DNA of 64,000 nt. Origin: Sphingobacteriaceae bacterium (lineage in GTDB: Bacteria; Bacteroidota; Bacteroidia; UBA7662). Shown one piece after another: positions 1 through 8,182 of the stretch. Within the stretch, counting starts at the first letter, position 1; each line of letters starts with the position of its first letter. Position numbers and translations under genes: made by a program. The notes below the pieces were generated by a model. It was given only the letters and a program-made list of their open reading frames with translations. It was not told the origin of the DNA and did no database searches. The stretch covers positions 1 through 64,000 of the forward strand of contig PNNG01000034.1 of assembly GCA_013824115.1 (NCBI GenBank), read 5' to 3'.

Positions 1-3000
1 AGTTGGTGTAATTTCTGTTTGATGCACGATTTGGCCTTGGGCATTATAAATTACCAAGGTTGAAGTTTCATGCCAGCCTGTCATCTTAAAGTTTACAAAG
101 TCCTTAGCAGGGTTTGGATAGACCTGCATGCTAGTTGCCTTCAAACCCTTAGATTTGGTTGGTAACGTACCAGCTCTTCTAAATTCACCATCCATTGGAA
201 TGTCACTAGGAAACTCATGGTTTTTATAAAACTTCAAAATGTTTTTGGCTTTTGCAGCAGCAATGTCAACATGAGTTAACGCAAAGTCAAGTAGAATATT
301 TTCATCGATTTCGTTCATCTCGTAATAATTAGAAGCGTAGGAGTTTATGTTTTCGAGGATAGCAGCCAAGTTGAGCATTCGATGGATGGCTGCTTGGTCA
401 TTTTTGTCTTCAAACTGTGATTGAATTGTTTGAATCGCATCGTTTACTCCTTCAAAATCACCGACTAACAGCTTTTCATTTACGTTGGCAAGCTCATATT
501 CAAACCAGTGACCAATTGTTAACCAAGCATTTAACGAATCAACAGTACTTATGGTTGTATCGGCCAAATAATGGCGAACAACTTCGTTGGCAATACTTAC
601 ACAATGCTGTTGAGCAGATGCAATGAGCCTTTCAACACTGGCCCTAGGCGTTGGGTTGTTCCAGCTTTCCATGATAAGTTGAATTTGCATTTCGCTAAAA
701 GGTTGTGGAGCCTCGTATTGCAAATAAACCAAGAAGTCTTCATTAAAGGTTGCTTCTGGATTTGCCAAAATAATTTCAAGTAATATGGCCTGAGGAAGTA
801 CATTACTGGCCGAGAGTTCAATGAGGAAATCTTGAGAGAGATAGGGCGATTGGCTTAACAATTCTTGCCGTGTAATCCAAACCTCGTCGCTCCAAGTGGT
901 TACAACCTGTTGCAATAATTGAGAGCTGTTTCCGCCATCTATGAGCTGACCGTAATTGTATTTAGCAGCAATGAGTTGCTCGAAACCTTGTTGAAAATTG
1001 TTCTTTAAGGCTAACAATTCTGCATTGGATTTTAAAGAACGTACAACACCACCCGCATTGAAGCGACTTGGACAATTGTTTGCAGGCAACATTTGAAGTG
1101 ATACGGTAGATGGTGTGTAATATATTGGCTCCGATAGGCCACCATGATGATAGTACTTCATGCCTTGGGTGGAGCCGTTACGCAAGTCTCCATCTGGTGG
1201 GCTCAATTGTGAAAAAATATTCCCAGCAGAAAGGTTGCCATAGGCTTGAATTTGGTATACCCCATCTTGCTGAATTAAGATGTCACGTCCACAACGCTCA
1301 AAATGGTTGCAACCATACAATAGACCTCTATTATCTTGAACAGCCCAAACCGCTCTCTTAATGTCATAAAACTTATTCCCGTAGAGTTCATTAGCAGCTG
1401 TACCTGTGTGAATGGTCACGATGCCATGGTTTTCAATGCTCAGATTTTCTGCTGAATTGAAGCGGTTATGAATAACTTCAAATCCGGTAGCTTGGCGAAT
1501 GGAAATGCCTGTTTTTGTACCCGAAACAGCGTAAGGTTTGAAAATGAAATCGTTATTAACAATTCGACAAAAATTAACTTGATTGTTAACGATGCTATTA
1601 CGATTACCTTCGAATAATGCATTGAAAACATTGAAAGGGCGGTTGCTGGTGGCGCCTAGGGCCTCGATGGCAGTATTCAGATTTTTGAATTCAGAACGAA
1701 TAGGTGTTGTAGCACAGGGCAGAAAGTTTGAAGGACAATGATCGGAAACCGTGTAAGAGGCATCGATGCTATAAATGGCATGTCCACCTTGGTTTGAAGC
1801 AAATTGACTCGCATTATTCAAAAACCTACATCCTGAAAAACTGATACCTTTTACTTCCCACATGGTTACAAAGGCGCCGAAGGCAGTGGGCCCGTTGATT
1901 TGATTGTTGAGTTCAAAAGTGCAATTCGTAAAGCTGCTAAAGTAGTTCGTTTTGATAGCAGGATTGGAGGGCAAGAAATTTTCGTAAGAAATAAACTCAA
2001 CAGTTCTTCGGTTGTTAATAAATGAAGAATTGCTAGCATAAACAATACCTCCCGAAGTGTTGTAATCGCCTGGTTTCCATAACTGAATGGCGTTATTGGC
2101 ATTTTTGATGCTGCTACCATTTTTAATTTCAAGATAGCCTTGGAAGCGATTACCAGCAGTTGAATATTGGTGTTGGTTGTAGTTACCCCAAACTTCTATG
2201 CCACGCCACAACACATTACAGTCGGTTGAAGTAAATTCAGTACTATCGAGGATTAATCTTGCATTTTGCTCCACAACCACCCTTCCATTTGCCCCAAAAT
2301 TAAATTTCATGTTGCGAAGGGTAATCGTGGTGCCATTAACAATACGTAGCTCATTTACAATTTCAACCACACTACCATTGGTAATAGGATTGCTATTCGG
2401 ACTCCAAGTAGCATTAGAAGTTGCAGTGTAGTTTAAAACGTTGAAGCCTCTCAATGTTTCGCAACAAATTGAATTGGATTGTTGGAAAAGTTGGTCATAA
2501 TTAAACCCATCTATTTGATCAGGTATTACGTAAATCAAAGGTCTTTGTGTCGATCCAGGGGCACTACCACTATTTACCGGATTGAGACCTGCAATTAAGC
2601 CTGTGGCCAAGGTATTGTTGCTAGTATTAACCGCACCCAATGATCCATTCGCATTGAAAGCAAATATAAATTCGGGATTTAAAGGATGAAATTCCAACTC
2701 TAGATGTGAGTTTCCGAAAGCTCCAGAATTTTGAATAAAGTTGATTGCTGAATTATTTAAATTTATAACATAGATACCTTGATTGGTAGACCCTACGTAA
2801 ATGCTGTTTGAATTAGGATGAAACTCTACTCCAGTAAATCGCTGTTCATTACTACCTGGTAAATTGAAGATCTGATGTGAAATTACATTACCACTAGAAT
2901 TTAGATTGAGCACCACCAAATCATGTACTGATGGACGTAAGCTAAAAGGCTTCAAGTTGGCAAATGCGAGTTTTTGGCCATCTGATGAAATTTCTAATTC

Positions 3001-3726
3001 ACAGGTTTGAATAGGTGCTTCAAATGTCCAAATCAACTGAGGCAAGCTAACTCCTGATGCACTAATATCAATTTTGTACACCTCTGTTTGTGGACCAGGA
3101 ATTGCATAATTTTTAGATCCAGCAACAAATAGTTGGAAATTACCCAGTGCATCCGGCTTTTTAACGGTAATGGATGGGAAACCCTCATTTCTAAAATCAA
3201 CGAGAAACTTGTTCGTGATTAAAGGGTTCAGTCCACCTTGACCATTATTCAGTGCCAAATCATATTCGCTATATCTCAATATATGGCCATGAGTAGCTGA
3301 AGTTCCCTGGTTAGAGATAAGAGCTTGGAGGTAAAAAATGTAAAACTTACTGCATTGTGAACCGGGTACCGGTATAATTGCATTTTCATACCCATACTCA
3401 TCGAGTGGGGCAAATTGAATACCAGGCGGAGCAGAGGATACTCCCGGACTTTGATGAAAATTGGCAACAAAATTCCCAAATTTGTTGTAGATATTCCCAT
3501 CTATTACTTGAAAAAGGGGTCTGCCATTATTCCCATGCATACCATGTGCAGCTGAGCGTGCATTCGGTAGATTTGCTGGTAATGTGCTCACTTGTGGGTT
3601 TCCCGTCGTAAGGTCTAAGGCGTTCCCATTAAAGTACCAAAGTTTTAGTCCTGTTTGGCCAAAGGTTGTGCTTACCAAGCAACAGAGAAGTAGCTTGGTG
3701 AAAAAGAAGAAGTATATCTTTTTCAT
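1..3726 (-). CDS. Secreted T9SS-type large protein (signal peptide, WD40/beta-propeller-like N-terminal part, right-handed beta-helix-like middle, C-terminal sorting domain); 3' end truncated by the window edge
   Basis: Reverse-strand read from ATG at 3726 gives MKKIYFFFFTKLLLCCLVSTTFGQTGLKLWYFNGNALDL..., open to position 1 (1242 codons). It ends ...LKATSMQVYPNPAKDFVNFKMTGWHETSTLVIYNAQGQIVHQTEITPT, a typical type A sorting domain (VYPNPAxD...). Not in the ORF track, probably because no stop lies inside the window. Confidence 0.9.
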   Translation of the reverse strand, partial: MKKIYFFFFTKLLLCCLVSTTFGQTGLKLWYFNGNALDLTTGNPQVSTLPANLPNARSAAHGMHGNNGRPLFQVIDGNIYNKFGNFVANFHQSPGVSSAPPGIQFAPLDEYGYENAIIPVPGSQCSKFYIFYLQALISNQGTSATHGHILRYSEYDLALNNGQGGLNPLITNKFLVDFRNEGFPSITVKKPDALGNFQLFVAGSKNYAIPGPQTEVYKIDISASGVSLPQLIWTFEAPIQTCELEISSDGQKLAFANLKPFSLRPSVHDLVVLNLNSSGNVISHQIFNLPGSNEQRFTGVEFHPNSNSIYVGSTNQGIYVINLNNSAINFIQNSGAFGNSHLELEFHPLNPEFIFAFNANGSLGAVNTSNNTLATGLIAGLNPVNSGSAPGSTQRPLIYVIPDQIDGFNYDQLFQQSNSICCETLRGFNVLNYTATSNATWSPNSNPITNGSVVEIVNELRIVNGTTITLRNMKFNFGANGRVVVEQNARLILDSTEFTSTDCNVLWRGIEVWGNYNQHQYSTAGNRFQGYLEIKNGSSIKNANNAIQLWKPGDYNTSGGIVYASNSSFINNRRTVEFISYENFLPSNPAIKTNYFSSFTNCTFELNNQINGPTAFGAFVTMWEVKGISFSGCRFLNNASQFASNQGGHAIYSIDASYTVSDHCPSNFLPCATTPIRSEFKNLNTAIEALGATSNRPFNVFNALFEGNRNSIVNNQVNFCRIVNNDFIFKPYAVSGTKTGISIRQATGFEVIHNRFNSAENLSIENHGIVTIHTGTAANELYGNKFYDIKRAVWAVQDNRGLLYGCNHFERCGRDILIQQDGVYQIQAYGNLSAGNIFSQLSPPDGDLRNGSTQGMKYYHHGGLSEPIYYTPSTVSLQMLPANNCPSRFNAGGVVRSLKSNAELLALKNNFQQGFEQLIAAKYNYGQLIDGGNSSQLLQQVVTTWSDEVWITRQELLSQSPYLSQDFLIELSASNVLPQAILLEIILANPEATFNEDFLVYLQYEAPQPFSEMQIQLIMESWNNPTPRASVERLIASAQQHCVSIANEVVRHYLADTTISTVDSLNAWLTIGHWFEYELANVNEKLLVGDFEGVNDAIQTIQSQFEDKNDQAAIHRMLNLAAILENINSYASNYYEMNEIDENILLDFALTHVDIAAAKAKNILKFYKNHEFPSDIPMDGEFRRAGTLPTKSKGLKATSMQVYPNPAKDFVNFKMTGWHETSTLVIYNAQGQIVHQTEITPT

Positions 3727-3966
3727 TTTATTGAATTTAAGATGAAAGTTATTTGCCCTACCATCCGGGCTAGATGAACTGTTTCTTTGGCCAATAACAA
3801 TTTGTTTCAAGTCTAAAAAAAAAACAATACACTCCAAATTAATTTTAAGTAATACATGCATTGGGTTTAAATGCAAGATGCAAAAACCACGTCAGTTGGC
3901 TGTATTTGATGTTTTTATAAGCATATTTTTTTCAACAATTTGTAAGATGTCTCTTGGTTCAGACCA

Positions 3967-4293
3967 ATGACAGCCTGTCTTCCTAAGTTTTACAACTCCC
4001 ACCACGACATTGTGAACGTATCAAACCCCGAAGGCACGCCGCGCATCTACACCATTGTGGGCAATATTTGTGAAACCGACACCTTTGGCTACGACCGCAA
4101 ACTCACCGAAGTGCGTGAGGGCGACATCCTGGCCATTAAAAACGCCGGTGCCTACGGTTTTACCATGAGCAATAACTACAACGCCCGTTTCCGTCCCGCC
4201 GAAGTGCTACTCCTCAACGGCAAGCCGCACCTCATCCGCAAGCGCGAAACGCTGGAGGATATTACGAGGAACCAGGTGATGGTGGAAGTGTAA
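3967..4293 (+). pseudogene. C-terminal fragment of diaminopimelate decarboxylase (lysA), lacks the PLP-barrel domain
   Basis: FYNSHHDIVNVSNPEGTPRIYTIVGNICETDTFGYDRKLTEVREGDILAIKNAGAYGFTMSNNYNARFRPAEVLLLNGKPHLIRKRETLEDITRNQVMVEV matches the LysA C-terminal domain pattern (CETDTF, GAYG, NxRxRPAEVL, RETLEDIIRNQ) but only about 100 aa are present. Confidence 0.8.
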
Positions 4294-4381
4294 GGAAGGG
4301 GTTATAGAATTTTACGATTGAGTGTTAGATGAAGTTGCCAAGTGTAAAAGTGTTCTTGTCATATGGACAACTTTTGGGTGA

Positions 4382-4720
4382 TTACTGATTGCCCAAAAGC
4401 TGTTCTACCTCACGCTGCAATTCAGGCAGTTCTCGGCATACAATCGTCCAAATGACTTCATCAGAGATGTTATCGTAACTGTGAATAATGCGGTTTCGCG
4501 TACCAATGATGTTCTTGGCATTTTTTATCTCCAACCAAGGGGCGTGCTTTACGATTCGGTTAACGGCTTCACCAATGATTTCAAGATTACGCTCAACCGC
4601 CTTTTTGGTTTTTAAGTCTTCTTGGTAGGTAATGAAGTTCCTCTCTTCGCCTATGAATAGAAAAATTTCGTCGATGGCTTGCTGAATATCTAGTAGCCAA
4701 ACTTTGATTTTAATGTCCAT
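4382..4720 (-). CDS. HEPN-domain ribonuclease toxin, HepT-like (DUF86)
   Basis: 112 aa; contains RX4HXY (RNRIIHSY) plus KKAVERNLEIIGEAVNRI; overlaps the upstream MNT gene. Confidence 0.88.
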   Translation of the reverse strand: MDIKIKVWLLDIQQAIDEIFLFIGEERNFITYQEDLKTKKAVERNLEIIGEAVNRIVKHAPWLEIKNAKNIIGTRNRIIHSYDNISDEVIWTIVCRELPELQREVEQLLGNQ

Positions 4721-5018
4721 AAATCAGGACTTTGGTTTCATCAAGCTGTTTTCTGAACACCCGGTTCCGAATGGCCCGCTCTTCCAACAAGTCAATAGGC
4801 CTGTTGAATAGGAGCTCTAGCTTATTTTTGAGGTCAAAGTAGAGGTCGGTATATGTAAAGGGATCTTTTTCATCAAAATCAACCACCAAATCAATGTCTG
4901 AAGCCGCATGGAATTCGCCATTAGTCACCGAACCAAAGGCAAACAGCGTTTTCACTTTGCTTGCTTTGCAAAGTTCTTGGATGCGTTTGATTTGAACTGG
5001 CTGCATATTCATATTCAA
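4710..5018 (-). CDS. MNT-domain minimal nucleotidyltransferase antitoxin, MntA-like
   Basis: 102 aa; GSX10DXD motif GSVTNGEFHAASDID; 11-nt overlap with the downstream HEPN gene. Confidence 0.88.
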   Translation of the reverse strand: MNMNMQPVQIKRIQELCKASKVKTLFAFGSVTNGEFHAASDIDLVVDFDEKDPFTYTDLYFDLKNKLELLFNRPIDLLEERAIRNRVFRKQLDETKVLIYGH

Positions 5019-5117
5019 AAGTAACTTTTTGGAGCAAGTTTGCCAAATGAGCTATTGTTCTGTTAGCACCATCTTATTGCTTCGGCATGTAAACAACCAA
5101 CGCTTGTGCTTCTTATG

Positions 5118-5212
5118 CTAAAGTTTTGCTGCTCAACGGTCAACCACACCTTTTCCGCGAGCGAGAAACGCTGGAGGATATTATCAGGAACCAGGTGATG
5201 GTGGAATTCTAA
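5118..5212 (+). pseudogene. Second, shorter lysA 3'-end remnant
   Basis: Read in frame to TAA at 5210-5212: ...AKVLLLNGQPHLFRERETLEDIIRNQVMVEF*, near identical to the end of the 3967..4293 fragment (AEVLLLNGKPHLIRKRETLEDITRNQVMVEV*). No start or upstream domain. Confidence 0.8.
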
Positions 5213-5318
5213 GTACTACTTAACTTTTTGCGCATTCCTAATGTGGTGCACGATGGAGTCAACCTGTAGTTTGGTAGGTTTTAGCAAGGCCATGACGCTA
5301 CTTTAGTTGAAAAAGCAT

Positions 5319-5633
5319 TCATAGCGGCACAGCCGATTGCATCACACTTTCGTAGAATGCGGTCACACTGTACTTTTTTGTCCATTCCTTACTGGTATAC
5401 ACCGATGGACTGATGACGGCACCCGTTGCTATTTCGATGTCGTAAAGGGCGTTGGTGATGTTTTTCTCTTGTGCTAATGATAGCTCCTTTTGATCAAGTA
5501 AGATGAGCAAATCCCAATCAGAATCAGGCGTAGATTTGCCCGTAGCCCGCGAACCAAAAAGATATACTTGTGCATTTGGTGCGTGTAGGCTTACGGTTTC
5601 TTTGATTTTCGAAAGGAGGGCTTTTTCAGTCAT
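5319..5633 (-). CDS. Nucleotidyltransferase-domain protein (MNT family), no adjacent HEPN partner
   Basis: 104 aa; GSX10DXD motif GSRATGKSTPDSDWD. Confidence 0.82.
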   Translation of the reverse strand: MTEKALLSKIKETVSLHAPNAQVYLFGSRATGKSTPDSDWDLLILLDQKELSLAQEKNITNALYDIEIATGAVISPSVYTSKEWTKKYSVTAFYESVMQSAVPL

Positions 5634-5705
5634 TTTATTTCAAAAATAAGCATTGTCAATCGATCATGGTAAACATCAATGAAGACAAATGCTCCTATTA
5701 ACTTT

Positions 5706-6755
5706 CTAAATGAATCTTTGTAATGGCAAATTCAGCCACTCAAGCGCAGCGCCATGCAGCAACCAGTCCTTCTGCTCGGTGCTGAAGGGCATGCTGTGGA
5801 TGAGCTGGCCGGGTTCTAATTCGCCCAAGGGGAAGGGATAATCGGTGCCCAGGGCCACGCGGTTCATACCCACCAAATCGGTGATGTACTGCAGCATGGC
5901 AGGGTCGTGCACCAGCGAATCGAGCCAAAAGCGGCCCAGGTAGTCGCGTGGGTTCACGGGATTGTCGATGGCCACCAAGTCGGGACGCACATTAAAACCG
6001 TGCTCAATGCGGCCAATGGTGGCAGGGAAGGAGCCACCGCCGTGTGCAAAGGCCACCCGCAGTTTGGGCAGGCGTTCGAATACCCCGCCAAAAATCATCG
6101 AGCAAATGGCCAGCGACGATTCAGCTGGCATGCCCACCAGCCAAGGCAGCCAGTAACGCTGCATCTTGTCTTTGCCCATCATGTCCCACGGATGCACAAA
6201 AATGGCAGCGCCCAAACGCTCTGCCGCTTCAAAGAAGGGGAAAAGCTCGGGAGCACTCAAATTCCAGTCGTTGACGTGTGAGCCAATTTCTATCCCTGCG
6301 AAACCAAGCTCCAGCATGCACCTTTCCATCTCCTGAATGGCCAGCTGCGGGTCTTGCAAGGGCACGGTGCCCAGCCCTACGAAGCGCTTCGGATTTTTGG
6401 CCACGGTTTCGGCCAGGTGGTCGTTGAGGTAACGCGAGGTTTCGAGCGCGTCTTCGCCCTTGGCCCAATAGTGAAACAGCACCGGAATGGTCGACAACAC
6501 CTGCACATGCACCCCGTGCTGGTCGCACTCGTTCAAACGGACATCGGCCTCCCAGCAGTTTTCTTCCACCTTGCGGAAGAATTTATCGCCTTGCATCATG
6601 CTGGCGCAGCGAGGACAGCTGTCGGCATGGTGCTCCAGGTGAATAAAAGTGCCATACCCGAACTTCTCGGCCCAGCGGGGCAAATGTTCGGGCATGATGT
6701 GGGTGTGGATGTCGATGGTGAGCTTGGAGCTGCCGTAGGGCTGCAAAAAGGACAT
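5706..6755 (-). CDS. 2-amino-3-carboxymuconate-6-semialdehyde decarboxylase (ACMSD), amidohydrolase family
   Basis: IDIHTHIMPEHLPRW, FVHPWDMMG, FAHGGGSFPATIGR, ALGTDYPFPLGE. Likely start ATG at 6755 (MSFLQPYGSSKLTIDIHTH); the track's 6821 start would overlap the upstream gene. Confidence 0.88.
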   Translation of the reverse strand: MSFLQPYGSSKLTIDIHTHIMPEHLPRWAEKFGYGTFIHLEHHADSCPRCASMMQGDKFFRKVEENCWEADVRLNECDQHGVHVQVLSTIPVLFHYWAKGEDALETSRYLNDHLAETVAKNPKRFVGLGTVPLQDPQLAIQEMERCMLELGFAGIEIGSHVNDWNLSAPELFPFFEAAERLGAAIFVHPWDMMGKDKMQRYWLPWLVGMPAESSLAICSMIFGGVFERLPKLRVAFAHGGGSFPATIGRIEHGFNVRPDLVAIDNPVNPRDYLGRFWLDSLVHDPAMLQYITDLVGMNRVALGTDYPFPLGELEPGQLIHSMPFSTEQKDWLLHGAALEWLNLPLQRFI

Positions 6756-6772
6756 GCGGTAAGGTTCAGAAA

Positions 6773-7303
6773 TTAAACGAATCGGGGATCGGTCTCCATC
6801 ACATGCCCGCAGCTTTTGCAAGTGCGCAAATCTTCACTGCCGTAAAAATGGCGGAAGCGGGGCAGGAAGTCGGTTTCGATGTTGCTGAGCTCAAAATAGG
6901 TCTCGTGCAGCTTGTGGTTGCACTTTTCGCAAAACCACAACAAGCCATCGTTGTAACCTTTGCCCAAGCGCACCCGCTCAATCACCAAGCCAATAGAACC
7001 GGCCGAGCGAATGGGCGAGTGGGGGGTTTTGGGTGGACACAAAAACATATCGCCGGGACCCAGTGGTATGTCAACCGGCTTGCCTTCGTCCTGAATGCGC
7101 ACTGTGATTTCGCCTTCCAACTGGTAGAAAAGCTCTTCGGTTTCGTTGTAGTGGTAGTCTTTGCGGGCATTCGGACCGCCCACAATCATCACAATGTAGT
7201 CGGTACCTTCGGGATACAAATTCTTATTATTCACCGGCGGCTTGAGTAGGTGCCGGTTTTCATCGATCCATTTTTGCAGGTTGAAGGGTGCGCGTATGGC
7301 CAT
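6773..7303 (-). CDS. 3-hydroxyanthranilate 3,4-dioxygenase
   Basis: Cupin with VGGPNARKDYHYNETEELFYQLEGEITVRI, FLCPPKTPHSP and C-terminal rubredoxin-like CEKC...CKSCGH. Confidence 0.9.
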   Translation of the reverse strand: MAIRAPFNLQKWIDENRHLLKPPVNNKNLYPEGTDYIVMIVGGPNARKDYHYNETEELFYQLEGEITVRIQDEGKPVDIPLGPGDMFLCPPKTPHSPIRSAGSIGLVIERVRLGKGYNDGLLWFCEKCNHKLHETYFELSNIETDFLPRFRHFYGSEDLRTCKSCGHVMETDPRFV

Positions 7304-7336
7304 GGCGGTGTGTTTACAAGCTCAAAGTAAGTGAAT

Positions 7337-8182
7337 TTACCCAAATCTTTGTCCCAACCACAGCACGGCGGGTACCCACAGCAGCAAACCATCTACCCAA
7401 AACAAGTAAATCAACTCACGCTCACGCCATGCTGCCCATACCGAAATGCCTAAGCTCATTGAAAAAGAGATAGCAGTAAATATCAAATTCAAATTGCTGA
7501 AAAACAGTATAAAAATGAAAGTTACTGCATGTAAAAGTATAAGTGTTATCACGAGCTGTGACAGAGACTTCTTTCGCCAGAGATTGGCAGCGAAAGCCTG
7601 ATTATCATGCTTGCGATCGCGCCATTCGAAAACCAAACTCAAACAAACAATCCAAACAAAATAGCTCAATGTGAGGAGGAGTTGGGCAGTGATCCATTGG
7701 CCATTTTCTGCCAACATCATTCCTGGTCCCACCCAAGTCCAAACGGCAGCCACCAGCACGGGTTTGAGCCAGCCGATGCGTTTGGGGGCAAAGGCAAATC
7801 GTGCAGGAATGGAGTATATCAAAGCGATACCGACTCCTCCTAGCAGTGCGATTTGAGTGCTAAAGCTCAATAGTATAAAAATGAAAGCTGCTAAAATGCC
7901 TGGTGCAAGCGTAAACGCCAGCCATTCGCCCGTATGCGCTTTGAGCCAGTTTTGTCGTTCGTTTTGAGCTTTTTCGAACCACAAGTCGACCCATCGGTCG
8001 AAGTTGTAGTAGGCTAGGGTTGCGGCAAACAAGAAGAAATCTAGCAGGGGAACAGCTGGTTTTTGAAGCAATAGCGCCGCAAAGTGCGGTTGCACAGCAG
8101 CCATGCAGGCAATCCAAAGGTTGCCATAGAGCAGCCGGTTGATCAGCGGTTGCAAATGCCTTTGAAGTCGCAGTTTTGGCAC
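7337..8182 (-). CDS. Polytopic membrane protein, UbiA-prenyltransferase-like appearance, function unassigned
   Basis: 281 aa with many hydrophobic segments; LAYYNFDRWVDL...RQNWLKAHT resembles hypothetical Bacteroidota UbiA-like proteins. Confidence 0.6.
   Translation of the reverse strand: MPKLRLQRHLQPLINRLLYGNLWIACMAAVQPHFAALLLQKPAVPLLDFFLFAATLAYYNFDRWVDLWFEKAQNERQNWLKAHTGEWLAFTLAPGILAAFIFILLSFSTQIALLGGVGIALIYSIPARFAFAPKRIGWLKPVLVAAVWTWVGPGMMLAENGQWITAQLLLTLSYFVWIVCLSLVFEWRDRKHDNQAFAANLWRKKSLSQLVITLILLHAVTFIFILFFSNLNLIFTAISFSMSLGISVWAAWRERELIYLFWVDGLLLWVPAVLWLGQRFG

Noticed and set aside
417-3611. Short ORFs listed in the track (e.g. 417..626, 2198..2431, 3276..3500, 3378..3611)
   Set aside because: All lie inside the continuous 1..3726 minus-strand CDS in other frames or antisense; no recognisable domains.
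3967-4293. 108 aa ORF as a functional lysA or a free-standing gene
   Set aside because: It covers only the C-terminal domain; the barrel with the PLP lysine is absent, so it is treated as a remnant.
6756-6821. N-terminal extension MQKLRACDGDRSPIRLISEPYR of the ACMSD ORF
   Set aside because: It would overlap the upstream dioxygenase gene; ATG at 6755 fits the family start and a 17-nt gap.
5907-7249. Plus-strand ORFs of 99-148 aa antisense to ACMSD and 3-HAA dioxygenase
   Set aside because: Spurious frames in GC-rich coding DNA; translations show no domain features.
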